Assembly: GCF_028826155.1 (NCBI RefSeq)
Contig: NZ_JAQGPN010000001.1
Location: 3,105,501-3,169,500, forward strand
Reading direction: 5' to 3'
Source of the DNA: Mesorhizobium shangrilense
GTDB taxonomy: Bacteria; Pseudomonadota; Alphaproteobacteria; Rhizobiales; Rhizobiaceae
DNA: 64,000 nucleotides
Shown here: positions 45,217 to 54,163 of the stretch, piece by piece
Position numbering within the stretch: the first letter of the stretch is position 1
Layout: each line of letters starts with the position of its first letter
Position numbers and translations under genes: made by a program
Notes under the pieces: model-generated
Told to the model about the DNA's origin: nothing
What the model saw: only the letters and a program-made list of their open reading frames with translations
Databases searched by the model: none

Positions 45217-46227
45217 CTAGTCTCCCGGGAACACCTTCTTCCAGTCGGCCTTCATATCGACAACGGTCCAGCTGTTTACGGCCGCGGCATCGAGCGCCTT
45301 GTCGAGACGTCCGAATTCGGTGTCACGATCGTAGGCGTATTCGCGCTCTGCGTCGGTGTGGTGCACGATCAGGCCAAAGCGGGCGCCGGGGGCCATCGTA
45401 GTCCATTGAAGCATTTCAAGGTCGCCGTCGGAATTTCCGAACGCGGCGATCGGCTTGCGGCCGATGTGCTCATTGATGCCTACCGGCTTGCCGGCCTTGT
45501 CGTCGATGAAGTTGACTTGCGGCAGGCGAAACAGGGTGGGCGTGCCGTCCTTCATCTCGAATTGCGTCTTGATCGAGGAACCCACCACCTGCTCGGGCGG
45601 AACTCCGTAGACCCGCTCGGTCCAGGGGCGCATGAGCTCGATGCCGCCGCCAGAGACGATGAACGTCTTGAAGCCGTTGGCGCGCAGATAGGAAAGGAGT
45701 TCGAGCATCGGCTGATAGACGAGATCTGTGTAAGGCTTCTTGAAACGGGGGTCGCGCGCGGTCGTGATCCAGTCCGCTACGACCTTCTGGAACTCGTCCG
45801 TGGTCATGCCGGCATGAGTTGCCATGATAAGCTCCATCAGCCCCTTTTGGCCGGCTGCCGCGAGCGCCTTCATGTCCCCGTCGAGCGCCGCCTTGAACGG
45901 CTGGGTCGTCTTCCATTCCGGGTGGTTCAGCGCCTCGGCCCGCACCCGGTCGAGCGCGAAGGCAAGCTGGACGTACATCGGATGCTCGGTCCACAGCGTG
46001 CCGTCATTGTCGAACACCGCGATGCGCTCAGGCTCGGCCACGAAATCGGCCGACCCCTCCTTGGTCACTTTCTCGACGAACTCGACGATCGCAGCCTTCG
46101 GGGCTGTGTCGTTCCATGACGGCAATGGATCGGTCTGGGCGGTTGCTGCAATAGGAGACAGGGCAACCGCCAGGAGCACAATGACGGCACGCGCTGCCGT
46201 CTGGAGATGACGTGGCATGAGCATCAT
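45217..46227 (-). CDS. Exported HAD-superfamily phosphatase
   Basis: The ATG at 46227 has GGAG close upstream and starts a signal peptide (cleavage near ATAQ); a TTG at 46251 is the upstream alternative. The HAD motifs are clear: motif I VFDNDGTLW (nucleophile Asp), motif II FIVSGGG, motif IV FGNSDGDLEML. 336 aa. By family a phosphomonoesterase, here in the periplasm. It follows the arylsulfatase on the same strand (about 70 bp gap), as if both process an external phosphate/sulfate ester. Confidence 0.9.
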   Translation of the reverse strand: MMLMPRHLQTAARAVIVLLAVALSPIAATAQTDPLPSWNDTAPKAAIVEFVEKVTKEGSADFVAEPERIAVFDNDGTLWTEHPMYVQLAFALDRVRAEALNHPEWKTTQPFKAALDGDMKALAAAGQKGLMELIMATHAGMTTDEFQKVVADWITTARDPRFKKPYTDLVYQPMLELLSYLRANGFKTFIVSGGGIELMRPWTERVYGVPPEQVVGSSIKTQFEMKDGTPTLFRLPQVNFIDDKAGKPVGINEHIGRKPIAAFGNSDGDLEMLQWTTMAPGARFGLIVHHTDAEREYAYDRDTEFGRLDKALDAAAVNSWTVVDMKADWKKVFPGD

Positions 46228-46296
46228 TTTCTCCGCCGTTTCGGTCGTCAACGCGAACAGGAGGAGGCCCGGCGCCCAGGCCTCCGGGACGGTCGG

Positions 46297-47967
46297 TCAG
46301 TTGCCGCTGGGCATCGTCATGGTGACGCCTTCTTTCTCGAGCTGATCGCGAACCCACTGGAACCGCTGGTAGCTCGAGATCGTGAGGGGACCGGTGTAGG
46401 TCATGCTCTGCAGCTTGCGCGGCGGATACTCCACATAGGTCTTCATGAGCTTGGTGATGGCTTCCGAGATCGTGACCATAGCCCAGGTGTGCTCGGTGAA
46501 GTTGTTCATGAAGATGTCGTAGCGCTCCTGGGGGTCCTGCAGGAGATCGAAAATCTGCGGAGCCGTCGCGACGTATTTATCGGCCCCCTTCCAGCCGAGG
46601 TTCGAGTCAACCGCCAGTCCGCCAGTCTGCGCACCATTGTCGCCGCGCAGGTTGAAAACGGCCTTGAGACTGTTGACGCGGGCGGCGCCGGGCGACAGTT
46701 CGTTCTCGGTGAAATAGAACCACTCAGTGCGCGGCGACTTGCCCGAGCCGGTCAGAACGGGCGTCATGTCGTAGCTGTCGAAGATTATCGGCTTGTCCTC
46801 CCGGTCCTTCGTCGGCAACGGTACTTTGGCTGCCGACGCAAAGGTCGCCATCAGGTCGAGACCGCCGATTATCTCATGGTTCCTGGAGCCGGGCTTGGTC
46901 TTGCCTGGCCAGACGGCGATTGCCGGAACGCGGTTGCCGCCTTCACGGACCGTTCCCTTGGTGCCGCGGAATGGCGTATAGCCGGCGTCCGGGTAGACAT
47001 CCTGCCATGCGCCGTTGTCGGTCGTGTAGAAAACCAGCGTATTCTTGTCCATGCCAGTGTCGCGCAGCTTATCCATGATATGGCCGATGCGGGTGTCGAG
47101 TTCGACGACAGAGTCTGCATATTTCGACTTTGATATCGACTTGTGCTGGAATTCCGGCGCCGGCATGTTCGGCTGGTGGACCTTCATGAAGTTCACATTA
47201 ATAAAGAAGGGTTGGTCCGGCGTCTTGGCTGCATCATCGAGGAACTCGATGGCCGCCTTCTCGACATAGCCGTCGAAGAAGGGGATGCCGACGACACCCT
47301 CCTTGCCGTCGATCACAGGTGTGTCGACATATTGGCCGTTGATCTTGAAGTCCTCCTTCGCGGTCTCCCCGGCATTGCCGGACAGCGACCCCTTGGTGAC
47401 CTTCTGGAACATTTCACGCAGCGCCGGATCCATGCCCGGGAACCAGGTCGGATCGGCGTAGGTGTAGGCATTGAGGTGGTAGAGCCCGGCATACTTCATC
47501 ACATCGTAGCCTTGGGCATTGGGCAGAGCATAGTCGGCTTCGCCCAGGTGCCATTTGCCGGTGAAGTAGGTCTTGTAGCCGCCCTGCTTGAGCACCGAGG
47601 CAAGCGTCCATTCCGCCGCCGGCAGTCCGCCGCCCTGACCCTGGAAGGCGACCGTCGTCATGCCGCTGCGGTTCGGGATGCGACCGGTCTGCATAGCGGC
47701 ACGGCCGGGCGTGCAACTCGGCTGGGCGTAGAACGAGAAGAAGGTCATCCCTTCGGCTGCGAGCCTGTCGATGCTCGGCGTCGGCATGCCGCGTCCTTCG
47801 CCTCCGCCGTAGGGGCCAAGATCGCCATAACCGGTATCGTCCGAGACGATAAACAGGATGTTGGGTCTTTGCGCATCCTGTGCGAGGGCGACTGGGGTAA
47901 AGCCACTGTAGAGTGCGATCATGGCAGCCCAGGTCGCGATGCCATAGCAAGGAATTCTAGGTCGCAT
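46297..47967 (-). CDS. Exported type I arylsulfatase
   Basis: 556 aa with signal peptide (about 1-29, ending ALAQ). The metal site NILFIVSDDTGYGD and the sulfatase signature C-T-P-G-R (SCTPGRAAMQTGR) are present; the Cys would be converted to formylglycine. FTGKWHLGE and a second metal site in YTTDNGAW complete the fold. It hydrolyses sulfate esters in the periplasm, probably for sulfur or carbon supply. A sulfatase-maturing enzyme is not seen in the window. Confidence 0.92.
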   Translation of the reverse strand: MRPRIPCYGIATWAAMIALYSGFTPVALAQDAQRPNILFIVSDDTGYGDLGPYGGGEGRGMPTPSIDRLAAEGMTFFSFYAQPSCTPGRAAMQTGRIPNRSGMTTVAFQGQGGGLPAAEWTLASVLKQGGYKTYFTGKWHLGEADYALPNAQGYDVMKYAGLYHLNAYTYADPTWFPGMDPALREMFQKVTKGSLSGNAGETAKEDFKINGQYVDTPVIDGKEGVVGIPFFDGYVEKAAIEFLDDAAKTPDQPFFINVNFMKVHQPNMPAPEFQHKSISKSKYADSVVELDTRIGHIMDKLRDTGMDKNTLVFYTTDNGAWQDVYPDAGYTPFRGTKGTVREGGNRVPAIAVWPGKTKPGSRNHEIIGGLDLMATFASAAKVPLPTKDREDKPIIFDSYDMTPVLTGSGKSPRTEWFYFTENELSPGAARVNSLKAVFNLRGDNGAQTGGLAVDSNLGWKGADKYVATAPQIFDLLQDPQERYDIFMNNFTEHTWAMVTISEAITKLMKTYVEYPPRKLQSMTYTGPLTISSYQRFQWVRDQLEKEGVTMTMPSGN

Positions 47968-48186
47968 CTTTCTGCTCCTTCACTGGAGAATAGAAACGCC
48001 CGCCGCCCGAACCCGATGGTTCCTGCCAGTGCGCCGACTTAACCCGCTCGGCGCGCCATGAGAATGCAACGATAGTTCAGCCCACGACTTGGTGATATTG
48101 TCCATTGGGGAATTTGCTCGCAGGCAGATGCGGCGGGGCTGCTCAGGACCTACTTTCCAAAGCCTGGTACATGAGGGACAACCGCA

Positions 48187-48662
48187 ATGTTTCGCGATCA
48201 GAGTATTCGATCGTCATTTCGAACAGCGCTAGGTCGTCTTGTCGAAACCTATGGTTTTCATGTGACCTGATACGAATCTGGCGAGGATTTCCTGGCGCGA
48301 GTGCCAAGATCCGAAGCCGACTGCATCCTCCTCGACCAGTGCATGCCGGGACTCAGCCGTCCGGATCTGCATAAGAGGCTTGCCCAGGCGACCCCCTGTT
48401 GCCGATCGTCTTCCAGACGGGCCAAGGCAACATCGCAGCAGGCGTTCAGAAGGATGGCGCCGACGATTTTATGGAGAAACCCGTCCCCTCAACGATCTTG
48501 CGGGAGGTGATCGAGCGCGCGCTCGCCCACCACATCATGGAAAAGCTCAACGTGACATCACTTGCCGCGATGGTTTCCGTCGCCGAGAAACTGGGGCGCA
48601 TTCAGCTATACAGCCTCGCTGCCAATCTCTTCCCCAAAGGCCAATATATCTGCCCCCGCTAG
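48187..48662 (+). pseudogene. Decayed FixJ/LuxR-type response regulator
   Basis: From ATG 48187 the frame encodes receiver-domain sequence, stops at TGA 48268-48270, then continues in frame with YESGEDFL and CILLDQCMPG (phospho-acceptor Asp region). A 1-base frameshift near 48392 moves it to a second frame reading LPIVFQTGQGNIAAGVQKDG and DDFMEKPV, the end of a receiver. This jumps directly to HHIMEKLNVTSLAAMVSVAEKLG, the last helix of a LuxR-type domain, so most of the DNA-binding domain is deleted. One stop, one frameshift and one internal deletion make it clearly non-functional. Confidence 0.8.
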
Positions 48663-48959
48663 CTCGGCTCACCATCCCGGCAGCCGCGAGTTCGCACGAT
48701 CATCAGCTCTCCGATGAGCCGAAGCTAAATGCCTATTGCCTGCTGCGGTTCTCTTCGGAGGTGCGGGCCCTGACGTCGACCAATGGCGCAACCACGACCT
48801 TTGGCGTCGCCATCGTAGATGTCCGCTTCCGGGCACCGCAAAACTGATACTCTACGGCCGAGATGCGGGCATTGCTGCCATTTCCTGGCGCGCGAAGAAT
48901 CCGGTAGCCTCTCTCCGCCATCTGGCGAGACCCGAGTCTGCGCCAGCTTCGGCGACGCA
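48663..48959. other. Non-coding gap at probable island left side
   Basis: Nothing recognisable on either strand. It lies between the decayed response regulator (older chromosome) and the metallophosphoesterase, so the left end of the three-recombinase island may fall here. I found no obvious copy of the right-end sequence. Confidence 0.35.
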
Positions 48960-49718
48960 CTACACGCGGACCACAAGCGTCGGATCGAACTTTGTGTTCT
49001 CATCCTCGTAGCCGCGCGGGTTGCACACGATGCGCATGTCGCCGACGATGTAGTCACAGCTGTCATGCGTGTGGCCATGCACCCAGAGCGCGGGCCCGCC
49101 GCTTTCTATCACGCCGGACAGGTCCGATGCATAGGCCGCATTGAGGAGGTCGCCCTGGAAGCGCGGCGGGATGGATCGGGCATGCGGCAGATGATGGGTG
49201 ACCACGACCGTCTTGATGGGATCGGCTTTTAGGGCGGAGTCGATGAACAGGCGTGACTGCTGGTGCATCCGGTACGCTGTTTCGGGTACGAAGCGCTGCC
49301 ACGGGTTCCGCTGTGTGGCGATCTGGCGATAATCGTTCATGCGCTCGCGCGCGTGGAACATGGCCACCTCCGGATGTCCCTTGATCCGGTAGTCGGTCCA
49401 GAGCGTGGCGCCTATGAAACGGATACCCTCGACGACGGTGACGTCATTCTCGAGGAAGTGAACATTGGGGAGTTGAGCTGCCGCCGATCGACCGTCTTCC
49501 AGTGCTTCCTTGATCGAGCCCTTGTAGAACTCGTGGTTTCCGGCGACGTAAACGCAAGGCATGGCGTGAGCGATGTGCCTGGCCAGCCAGTGCACGCCAT
49601 TGGCAGGAGCGCGGCAAAGATCTCCAGCCATGACGCAGACGTCGGCGTCGGGGATGGCCAAAGGCTGCCGCAGGTCGGCATACTCGAGATGCAGGTCGGA
49701 GAGAATCCAGATTTTCAT
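48960..49718 (-). CDS. Calcineurin-like metallophosphoesterase
   Basis: 252 aa with the full metal-ligand set: D8-x-H10 (LSDLHLEY), AGDLCRAP, AGNHEFYKG, VTHHLPHA and VHGHTHDS. It hydrolyses a phosphodiester or phosphomonoester; substrate unknown. It is the last gene of a leftward series (small conserved gene, AAA+ ATPase, Phd-like gene, phosphoesterase) in the mobile island, 21 bp after the Phd-like gene, so it may be the effector enzyme of that module. Confidence 0.88.
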   Translation of the reverse strand: MKIWILSDLHLEYADLRQPLAIPDADVCVMAGDLCRAPANGVHWLARHIAHAMPCVYVAGNHEFYKGSIKEALEDGRSAAAQLPNVHFLENDVTVVEGIRFIGATLWTDYRIKGHPEVAMFHARERMNDYRQIATQRNPWQRFVPETAYRMHQQSRLFIDSALKADPIKTVVVTHHLPHARSIPPRFQGDLLNAAYASDLSGVIESGGPALWVHGHTHDSCDYIVGDMRIVCNPRGYEDENTKFDPTLVVRV

Positions 49719-49739
49719 GTCAGCGAACCAGAATGTCGG

Positions 49740-50126
49740 TCATTCGCCGCCCGGCCTTTTGAACCGACTCCACACCAGCTGTTCCGCAGGAAGGCCCTCC
49801 CTGACGGAGATTTCCTTGCCGGTGACGGCCTGGAAACCTGCTGCATCCAGCGCCTCGCCAAAGGACTGCTTTTCAGCTGCAGCCTGAAACATCTCGACCA
49901 GATCGTAGAGCGACATGACGACGATCATGTCCTTAGACTTGTGGCCGATCAGTTGCGGCGTGCCATGGCCGGCCTGGCTGAGGATGTTGTCGAAGCGATT
50001 TCGGGCAGCCCGAACCGTATGTCGCCCGACGCCAACAGCGCGCAACGCCGAAACCAGTGCGGTTGCGGCCTCCTGCCTGTTCGTGCTGCCGACGGTCTGA
50101 AGCGCCGCCACAAGCCTCTGGTCCAT
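49740..50126 (-). CDS. Small Phd/YefM-like protein
   Basis: Start ATG 50126 has a GGGGG box upstream; a longer in-frame version would run into the ATPase gene. 128 aa. The part FDNILSQAGHGTPQLIGHKSKDMIVVMSLYDLVEM, in two halves, has the layout of Phd/YefM antitoxins: a helix, a short loop, then paired strands ending in V-x-S-x-x-D. No toxin-like ORF is adjacent, so it may instead act with the ATPase or phosphoesterase. Assignment is by pattern only. Confidence 0.55.
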   Translation of the reverse strand: MDQRLVAALQTVGSTNRQEAATALVSALRAVGVGRHTVRAARNRFDNILSQAGHGTPQLIGHKSKDMIVVMSLYDLVEMFQAAAEKQSFGEALDAAGFQAVTGKEISVREGLPAEQLVWSRFKRPGGE

Positions 50127-50247
50127 CAGACACCCCCGTTCCCGCCGCTGCCACCGTTGTCGAGGATCCCTTCCGACCAACATGCTTGGCCACTGACAGC
50201 CGGGCTTGGTCCCTTCTCCGTTGGAGGGCTTGCAGCATGTGCGCCGC

Positions 50248-51780
50248 TCATTGCGATTCTCGGTGCCGTTCGCGGGTTTCGACAAGCGCTTCGACGAGAC
50301 GCACCACCTTCCTGATCGAGCCACCCTTCCAGGCGCGGACCAGGGCCTCGATCTCGTATCCCTCAAGCGGTGTCGCCCAGCGCGGGTCGTGGCCCTGCTC
50401 GAGATAGAGCTTCTCGATAATGCGGCTCGCCAGCAGCGGAAGATGTTCCGGGCCAGGTTCTGGAAAACGAAGGATGCGGCATCGGTCGCGCAGCACGGCC
50501 GGAACGCTGTCGACTTCGTTCGCCGTCATCAGCCAGGAGATTTGCGACAGGTCGCAGTTCGACTCGACATAAGGGTCGAACCAGCGGGACGAAGTCTCCT
50601 TCTCGAGAAGTCCCACCAGGACGTCATGGACATTGCCGTTGTGGCGGCTGTTGCCCACCTTCTCGATCTCGTCGAGGATGATCGCGGGTCCGGCGCTTTC
50701 CTGGCGGCGCACCGCCATGACGGCGAGGCTCGGCTCACCGGATGACCAGCGGCGCGGGGTGCCGCCGATCGCGCTGTCGCTCAAGCCGCCGCAGGAGACC
50801 AGTTCGTAGGGAACGCCTAGTTCCTCGATCAATCTTCTCGAAAACCTCGTCTTGCCACATCCGGGCGCTCCGAGCAGGATGGTCGGCCGTATCAGCACAT
50901 GATCCCTGCCGACGAGCCCCTTCAACATCTCGTCGGCTATCGACACGGCCCAGGGAAACTCCGCTGTCAGTCGCGTCCGGACGACGGAAAGGTCGGGCGC
51001 AATGGGCAACGGAAGGCGGCGCCGCGCAAATCCCACGAACTCCTTGGCGACGCGCTTCCCCTCCGTGGTCGTGTCGTTGCCGATGGAGGTGAATACGACC
51101 ACCGATCCATCCATTTCGGCAGCGCCCACCGTCTCGTCTTCGAGGTCCAGCACGAAGGCATCGTCGGCAGGGACCTCCTTCTGTTCCGGCTCTCTCTTTC
51201 TCACTGCGCGCTTGATTGCCGCCTCGAAATCACGCTCGTAGCCATGCTGCGTGAGGGCGAGCGATCGTTGCGAGGCATAAAAGCCGTCGATCTTGACCGC
51301 ATGGGCGAGCGTACGTGCCATCACGCCCCAGGCGAGCGCCCGACCGACCATTTGCAAGTCATCACGTTCGTTGATGTCTCCCAGAACGACCGTTGCAGCT
51401 TCGCCGGCAATCGCGGCCGCAGCATCCGGGTCGCCGAAGGAGGCCAGATAGTACTGGCACCGCAACCGACACGCCGCGACTGGCACGCCCTTCACGTCAT
51501 CCACGGCATCGAGGCACCGGACCAGGGACTGCACGCCGTCTTCGCTTTGCACGACAGCCAGTTCCTCCAGGACTGCGGCGAAGGCGGCAAGCGCGAGATC
51601 GCCGCGCTTTCTCATCCTTCGTGACAGGCGCTCGGCATATTCCCGGATGTCCTCTTTAAGGTCATTGCGGAAGAAGTTCATGCCGCGCAGCAGCTCGTCC
51701 TCGCTCGGCAGGTGCAGTCCCTGCAGGGCAGCGGTCAGGCGGCGGCTGAAATGGCGGTCCAGTGAATCCTTGGAACTCAT
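50248..51780 (-). CDS. AAA+ ATPase with N-terminal helical domain
   Basis: ATG 51780 follows a GAGG box; 510 aa. Residues about 1-290 are helical and unnamed, with an acidic linker. The AAA+ module has Walker A GAPGCGKT (about 304-311), Walker B AIILDEIEK (about 376-384), sensor-1 WLMTANEVD and an RDRCRILRF arginine-finger region. The core resembles Lon/MoxR-type ATPases, but no protease Ser-Lys dyad is seen after it. It probably remodels a protein partner. It lies between a small conserved gene and the Phd-like gene, all leftward. Confidence 0.85.
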   Translation of the reverse strand: MSSKDSLDRHFSRRLTAALQGLHLPSEDELLRGMNFFRNDLKEDIREYAERLSRRMRKRGDLALAAFAAVLEELAVVQSEDGVQSLVRCLDAVDDVKGVPVAACRLRCQYYLASFGDPDAAAAIAGEAATVVLGDINERDDLQMVGRALAWGVMARTLAHAVKIDGFYASQRSLALTQHGYERDFEAAIKRAVRKREPEQKEVPADDAFVLDLEDETVGAAEMDGSVVVFTSIGNDTTTEGKRVAKEFVGFARRRLPLPIAPDLSVVRTRLTAEFPWAVSIADEMLKGLVGRDHVLIRPTILLGAPGCGKTRFSRRLIEELGVPYELVSCGGLSDSAIGGTPRRWSSGEPSLAVMAVRRQESAGPAIILDEIEKVGNSRHNGNVHDVLVGLLEKETSSRWFDPYVESNCDLSQISWLMTANEVDSVPAVLRDRCRILRFPEPGPEHLPLLASRIIEKLYLEQGHDPRWATPLEGYEIEALVRAWKGGSIRKVVRLVEALVETRERHRESQ

Positions 51781-51789
51781 CGCCACGCC

Positions 51790-52131
51790 TCAGGCATTCA
51801 AGCCGGAACGCTCGGCGGGGCGGCCGAGCCGATACCAGCGCGAAAGCGTCCGCGCCCAGGCATGGTCCTTCGACAGTAGCCACAGGGCCGACGTGCCGAT
51901 CAGCCTGTTCTCGCCGACAAGCTCGGGATGACCCGTCGACAGTCCGGCAAGGCAAGGCACGGTCCGCATCGCTAGGACCCATCGGTCAAGGACCGGCGCA
52001 TCAACACCGGCCATCGCCTCCGGAGGCACACCACGATGAATGCGTTCCATGTCGGCGACCAGCGCGGCCAGCCGCTCCATCTCACATGCAAACTCGACCC
52101 TGGGTTCGTCGCGCTGGTTGAACAGCAGCAT
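51790..52131 (-). CDS. Small conserved island protein (DUF6634-like)
   Basis: ATG 52131 is preceded by a perfect GGAGG seven bases away, deciding the start against longer versions. 113 aa; helical and acidic, with FACEMERLAALVADMERI and WVLAMRTVPCLAG, resembling proteins labelled DUF6634. No catalytic motif is seen. It lies 9 bp before the AAA+ ATPase and divergent from an XRE regulator, so it heads that operon. Confidence 0.6.
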   Translation of the reverse strand: MLLFNQRDEPRVEFACEMERLAALVADMERIHRGVPPEAMAGVDAPVLDRWVLAMRTVPCLAGLSTGHPELVGENRLIGTSALWLLSKDHAWARTLSRWYRLGRPAERSGLNA

Positions 52132-52234
52132 TAGCAAGCCTCCGTCTGTCCGCCCAAGGATTCGACCCTTTCGGATCCTTGATTCGCTGGAATCAACGAA
52201 ACAGACATACGGCGCCCGCTGATCGGCGTCCAGA

Positions 52235-52251
52235 ACGCCATTTATTGGCGT
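52235..52251. promoter_or_regulatory. Candidate XRE operator
   Basis: Inverted repeat ACGCC (52235-52239) / GGCGT (52247-52251) with a 7-base AT-rich centre, between the divergent starts at 52131 and 52319. The HTH protein encoded next to it is the natural candidate binder. Confidence 0.4.
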
Positions 52252-52318
52252 CGGTGACGTCGATTTGTGGCGACTGCATTCCTGTGGTCGAATGCCGTGT
52301 AATGAACGTCTGGCGGAA

Positions 52319-52579
52319 ATGATTGTACCGAACGAAATCTTGCGGGCCGCGCGCGCGGCGCTGGACATGAGCCAGTCGAAATTGGCGGAGTTATCCGGTG
52401 TCGGAAAGCGAACAATCCTGCGAATTGAGAGAAACGAACGTGTCGCGGTAAGAACGCTGCAGCGCGTTCAAGCGGCACTGGAAGCGCAAGGTGTGGAATT
52501 CACTCCAAGCAACGACGACAAAGGGCCGGGATTGCGCATTCCCTTGTCGCTTCTATCGCGTGACGATCTGCGGTTCTAA
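52319..52579 (+). CDS. XRE-family HTH regulator
   Basis: 86 aa from ATG 52319 (GGCGGAA upstream). Residues about 6-55 form a Cro/C1-type HTH: ILRAARAALDMSQSKLAEL, SGVGKRTILRIERNE. The short C-terminal tail (VEFTPSNDDKGPGLRI) is typical of small plasmid and prophage regulators. It diverges from the AAA+ ATPase operon and probably controls it and itself. Confidence 0.85.
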   Translation: MIVPNEILRAARAALDMSQSKLAELSGVGKRTILRIERNERVAVRTLQRVQAALEAQGVEFTPSNDDKGPGLRIPLSLLSRDDLRF

Positions 52580-52922
52580 CCGCTTGACTAAATTGAGAAG
52601 CTGCTGCGGCGAACCAATGGACGTCGCCCCTAAAGGAACGAGCCAGCGAGAAATTGCTGGCTTGGCAAGGAAGCAGCCTCATTCCTGTCGTGCTCAAGAT
52701 GCTCTGCACGCACCACCGCGGACCAGAGCAGTCATATCGAGCCAAAGGTTCGCTGGAATTCTGCTCTCAAAGCCCACCTTAGGTGGGTCCGGGCGCTTGG
52801 CACTGAAGGCACCGGAAACGAACAGCGGCGGAGACTTGCAGACGCAGTTGGGGGCGGCTTCGGCGCTATTGAATGGCGCGCCGCCCCCAACTGCTTATGA
52901 CGGGAGCGAGCGGCGTGCTGTA
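52580..52922. other. Gap with no recognisable gene
   Basis: I see no supported gene or RNA. Several short frames exist on both strands, none with a family motif or a good ribosome site. Confidence 0.4.
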
Positions 52923-53139
52923 CTAGCGACAGAAAAGAGTGGGGGGATGTTTCGCATACGACTCTCCCAATAGGTCAAAAGAAGCCTTTACAGCTTTGTG
53001 TTTGGCCCCGGTCCGGATTTCTCCAATCAGGCGGTGGTTCACAGTCCTCTTCGGCGAGTGAAGTAAGCGAGTATATCCTGGTCGTTGAACTGCTTCCGGC
53101 GGATCATGGCCTTAACCAGTGCCGCTTCCCACTTCTCTA
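52923..53139 (-). pseudogene. Fragment of a conserved accessory gene, IS-interrupted and frameshifted
   Basis: Reading leftward from the IS left end, LEKWEAALVKAMIRRKQFN and DQDILAYFTR are followed by a 1-base shift near 53053 to PKRTVNHRLIGEIRTG and on to a TAG at 52923-52925. The motif NDQDILAYFT-R-P-x-R-x-VNH looks like a known accessory-protein N terminus, but I cannot name the family. The IS630 copy sits directly in front of it, at a TA. Two lesions indicate a dead gene. Confidence 0.6.
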
Positions 53140-53220
53140 GAGCGTCGGGCGTTCTGACTGAATCTAAGAGATTCTAGCAGCTGGGTTTTCGTGATTCACT
53201 TCGGTTGGAGGTGATTTGCG

Positions 53221-53649
53221 ATGACCCGATCCTATTCGCTTGATCTTCGTGAGCGTGTTGCGGGCTTTGTGGGGCGCGGCGGGACGTGTCATGCGGCTGC
53301 GGCCCATTTCAGCGTTTCGGTGTCGTTCGTCGTCAAGCTGATGGCGGCGTATCGTGCGAGCGGCAGCCTCAAGGCAAAGCCGGAGGGCGGCTGGCGCTAC
53401 TCGAAACTCGATCCGCACCGGGATTTCCTGGTGCGCCGGATCGCCGAGCAAGACGACATCACCATGCCGGAGCTGGCTTCCGAACTGGCCGGGCGAGACA
53501 CGGTCGTCGCGCCGTCCTCGATCTCGCGCTGGCTGATCCGCAACGGCTACCGCTTCAAAAAAAACGCTGTTGGCCAGCGAGCAGGACCGGCCCGACGTCG
53601 CAGCCGCGCGCCAGGAGTGGGTCGCCCGCCAGCCGAGGATGCGGCTTGA
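53221..53649 (+). CDS. IS630 transposase, frame 1 (HTH part)
   Basis: Encodes the N-terminal DNA-binding half: YSLDLRERVAGFVGRGGT and a paired HTH with SISRWLIRNGYRFKK. At a run of eight A (53557-53564) the ribosome or polymerase can slip by +1 (equivalently -2) into the frame of the catalytic part, giving a fusion of about 314 aa. The remaining frame-1 tail is nonsense-like. Confidence 0.85.
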   Translation: MTRSYSLDLRERVAGFVGRGGTCHAAAAHFSVSVSFVVKLMAAYRASGSLKAKPEGGWRYSKLDPHRDFLVRRIAEQDDITMPELASELAGRDTVVAPSSISRWLIRNGYRFKKNAVGQRAGPARRRSRAPGVGRPPAEDAA

Positions 53650-54163
53650 ACCCCATCGCCTGGTGTTCATCGACGAGACCGGAACCACCACAAAGATGAC
53701 GCGCCTGCGCGGCCGATGTCCAAAAGGCCAGCGGCTGCGCTCGAAGGCGCCGTTCGGGCACTGGAAGACCCAGACCTTCATTGCCGGGCTGAGATGCTTC
53801 GGCCTGACTGCGCCCTTCGTCGTCGACAGGCCGATGAACCGCTGCATCTTCGAAACCTATGTCGAGACCCAACTCGCACCGACGCTGTCCAAAGGCGACG
53901 TCGTCATCCTCGACAACCTCGCCGCCCACAAGAGCCCAAAGGCGCAGGCCGCCATCCGGGCGCGTGGCGCATGGATGCTGTTCCTGCCGCCCTACAGCCC
54001 CGATCTCAACCCCATCGAGATGGCCTTCTCAAAGCTGAAGGCTCACCTCAGGACGCGCGCCATCCGAACCATCGACCGCCTCTGGCAGGCCATCGGCGAC
54101 ATCTGCACCCTCTACCCATCAACCGAATGCCAGAACTACTTCAAGGCCGCCGGGTATGCCTGA
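53570..54163 (+). CDS. IS630 transposase, frame 2 (DDE catalytic part)
   Basis: Contains the DDE triad: Asp in RLVFIDETGTTT, Asp in VVILDNLAAHKS, and Glu in LPPYSPDLNPIEMAFSKLK. The internal TTG at 53570 is unlikely to be a real start; the part is expected to be made by frameshift from frame 1. Cuts and joins at TA dinucleotides. Confidence 0.87.
   Translation: MASEQDRPDVAAARQEWVARQPRMRLEPHRLVFIDETGTTTKMTRLRGRCPKGQRLRSKAPFGHWKTQTFIAGLRCFGLTAPFVVDRPMNRCIFETYVETQLAPTLSKGDVVILDNLAAHKSPKAQAAIRARGAWMLFLPPYSPDLNPIEMAFSKLKAHLRTRAIRTIDRLWQAIGDICTLYPSTECQNYFKAAGYA

Noticed and set aside
48736..49011. + strand frames right of the response regulator pseudogene
   Set aside because: No motif, no consistent start, and they run into the antisense of the metallophosphoesterase.
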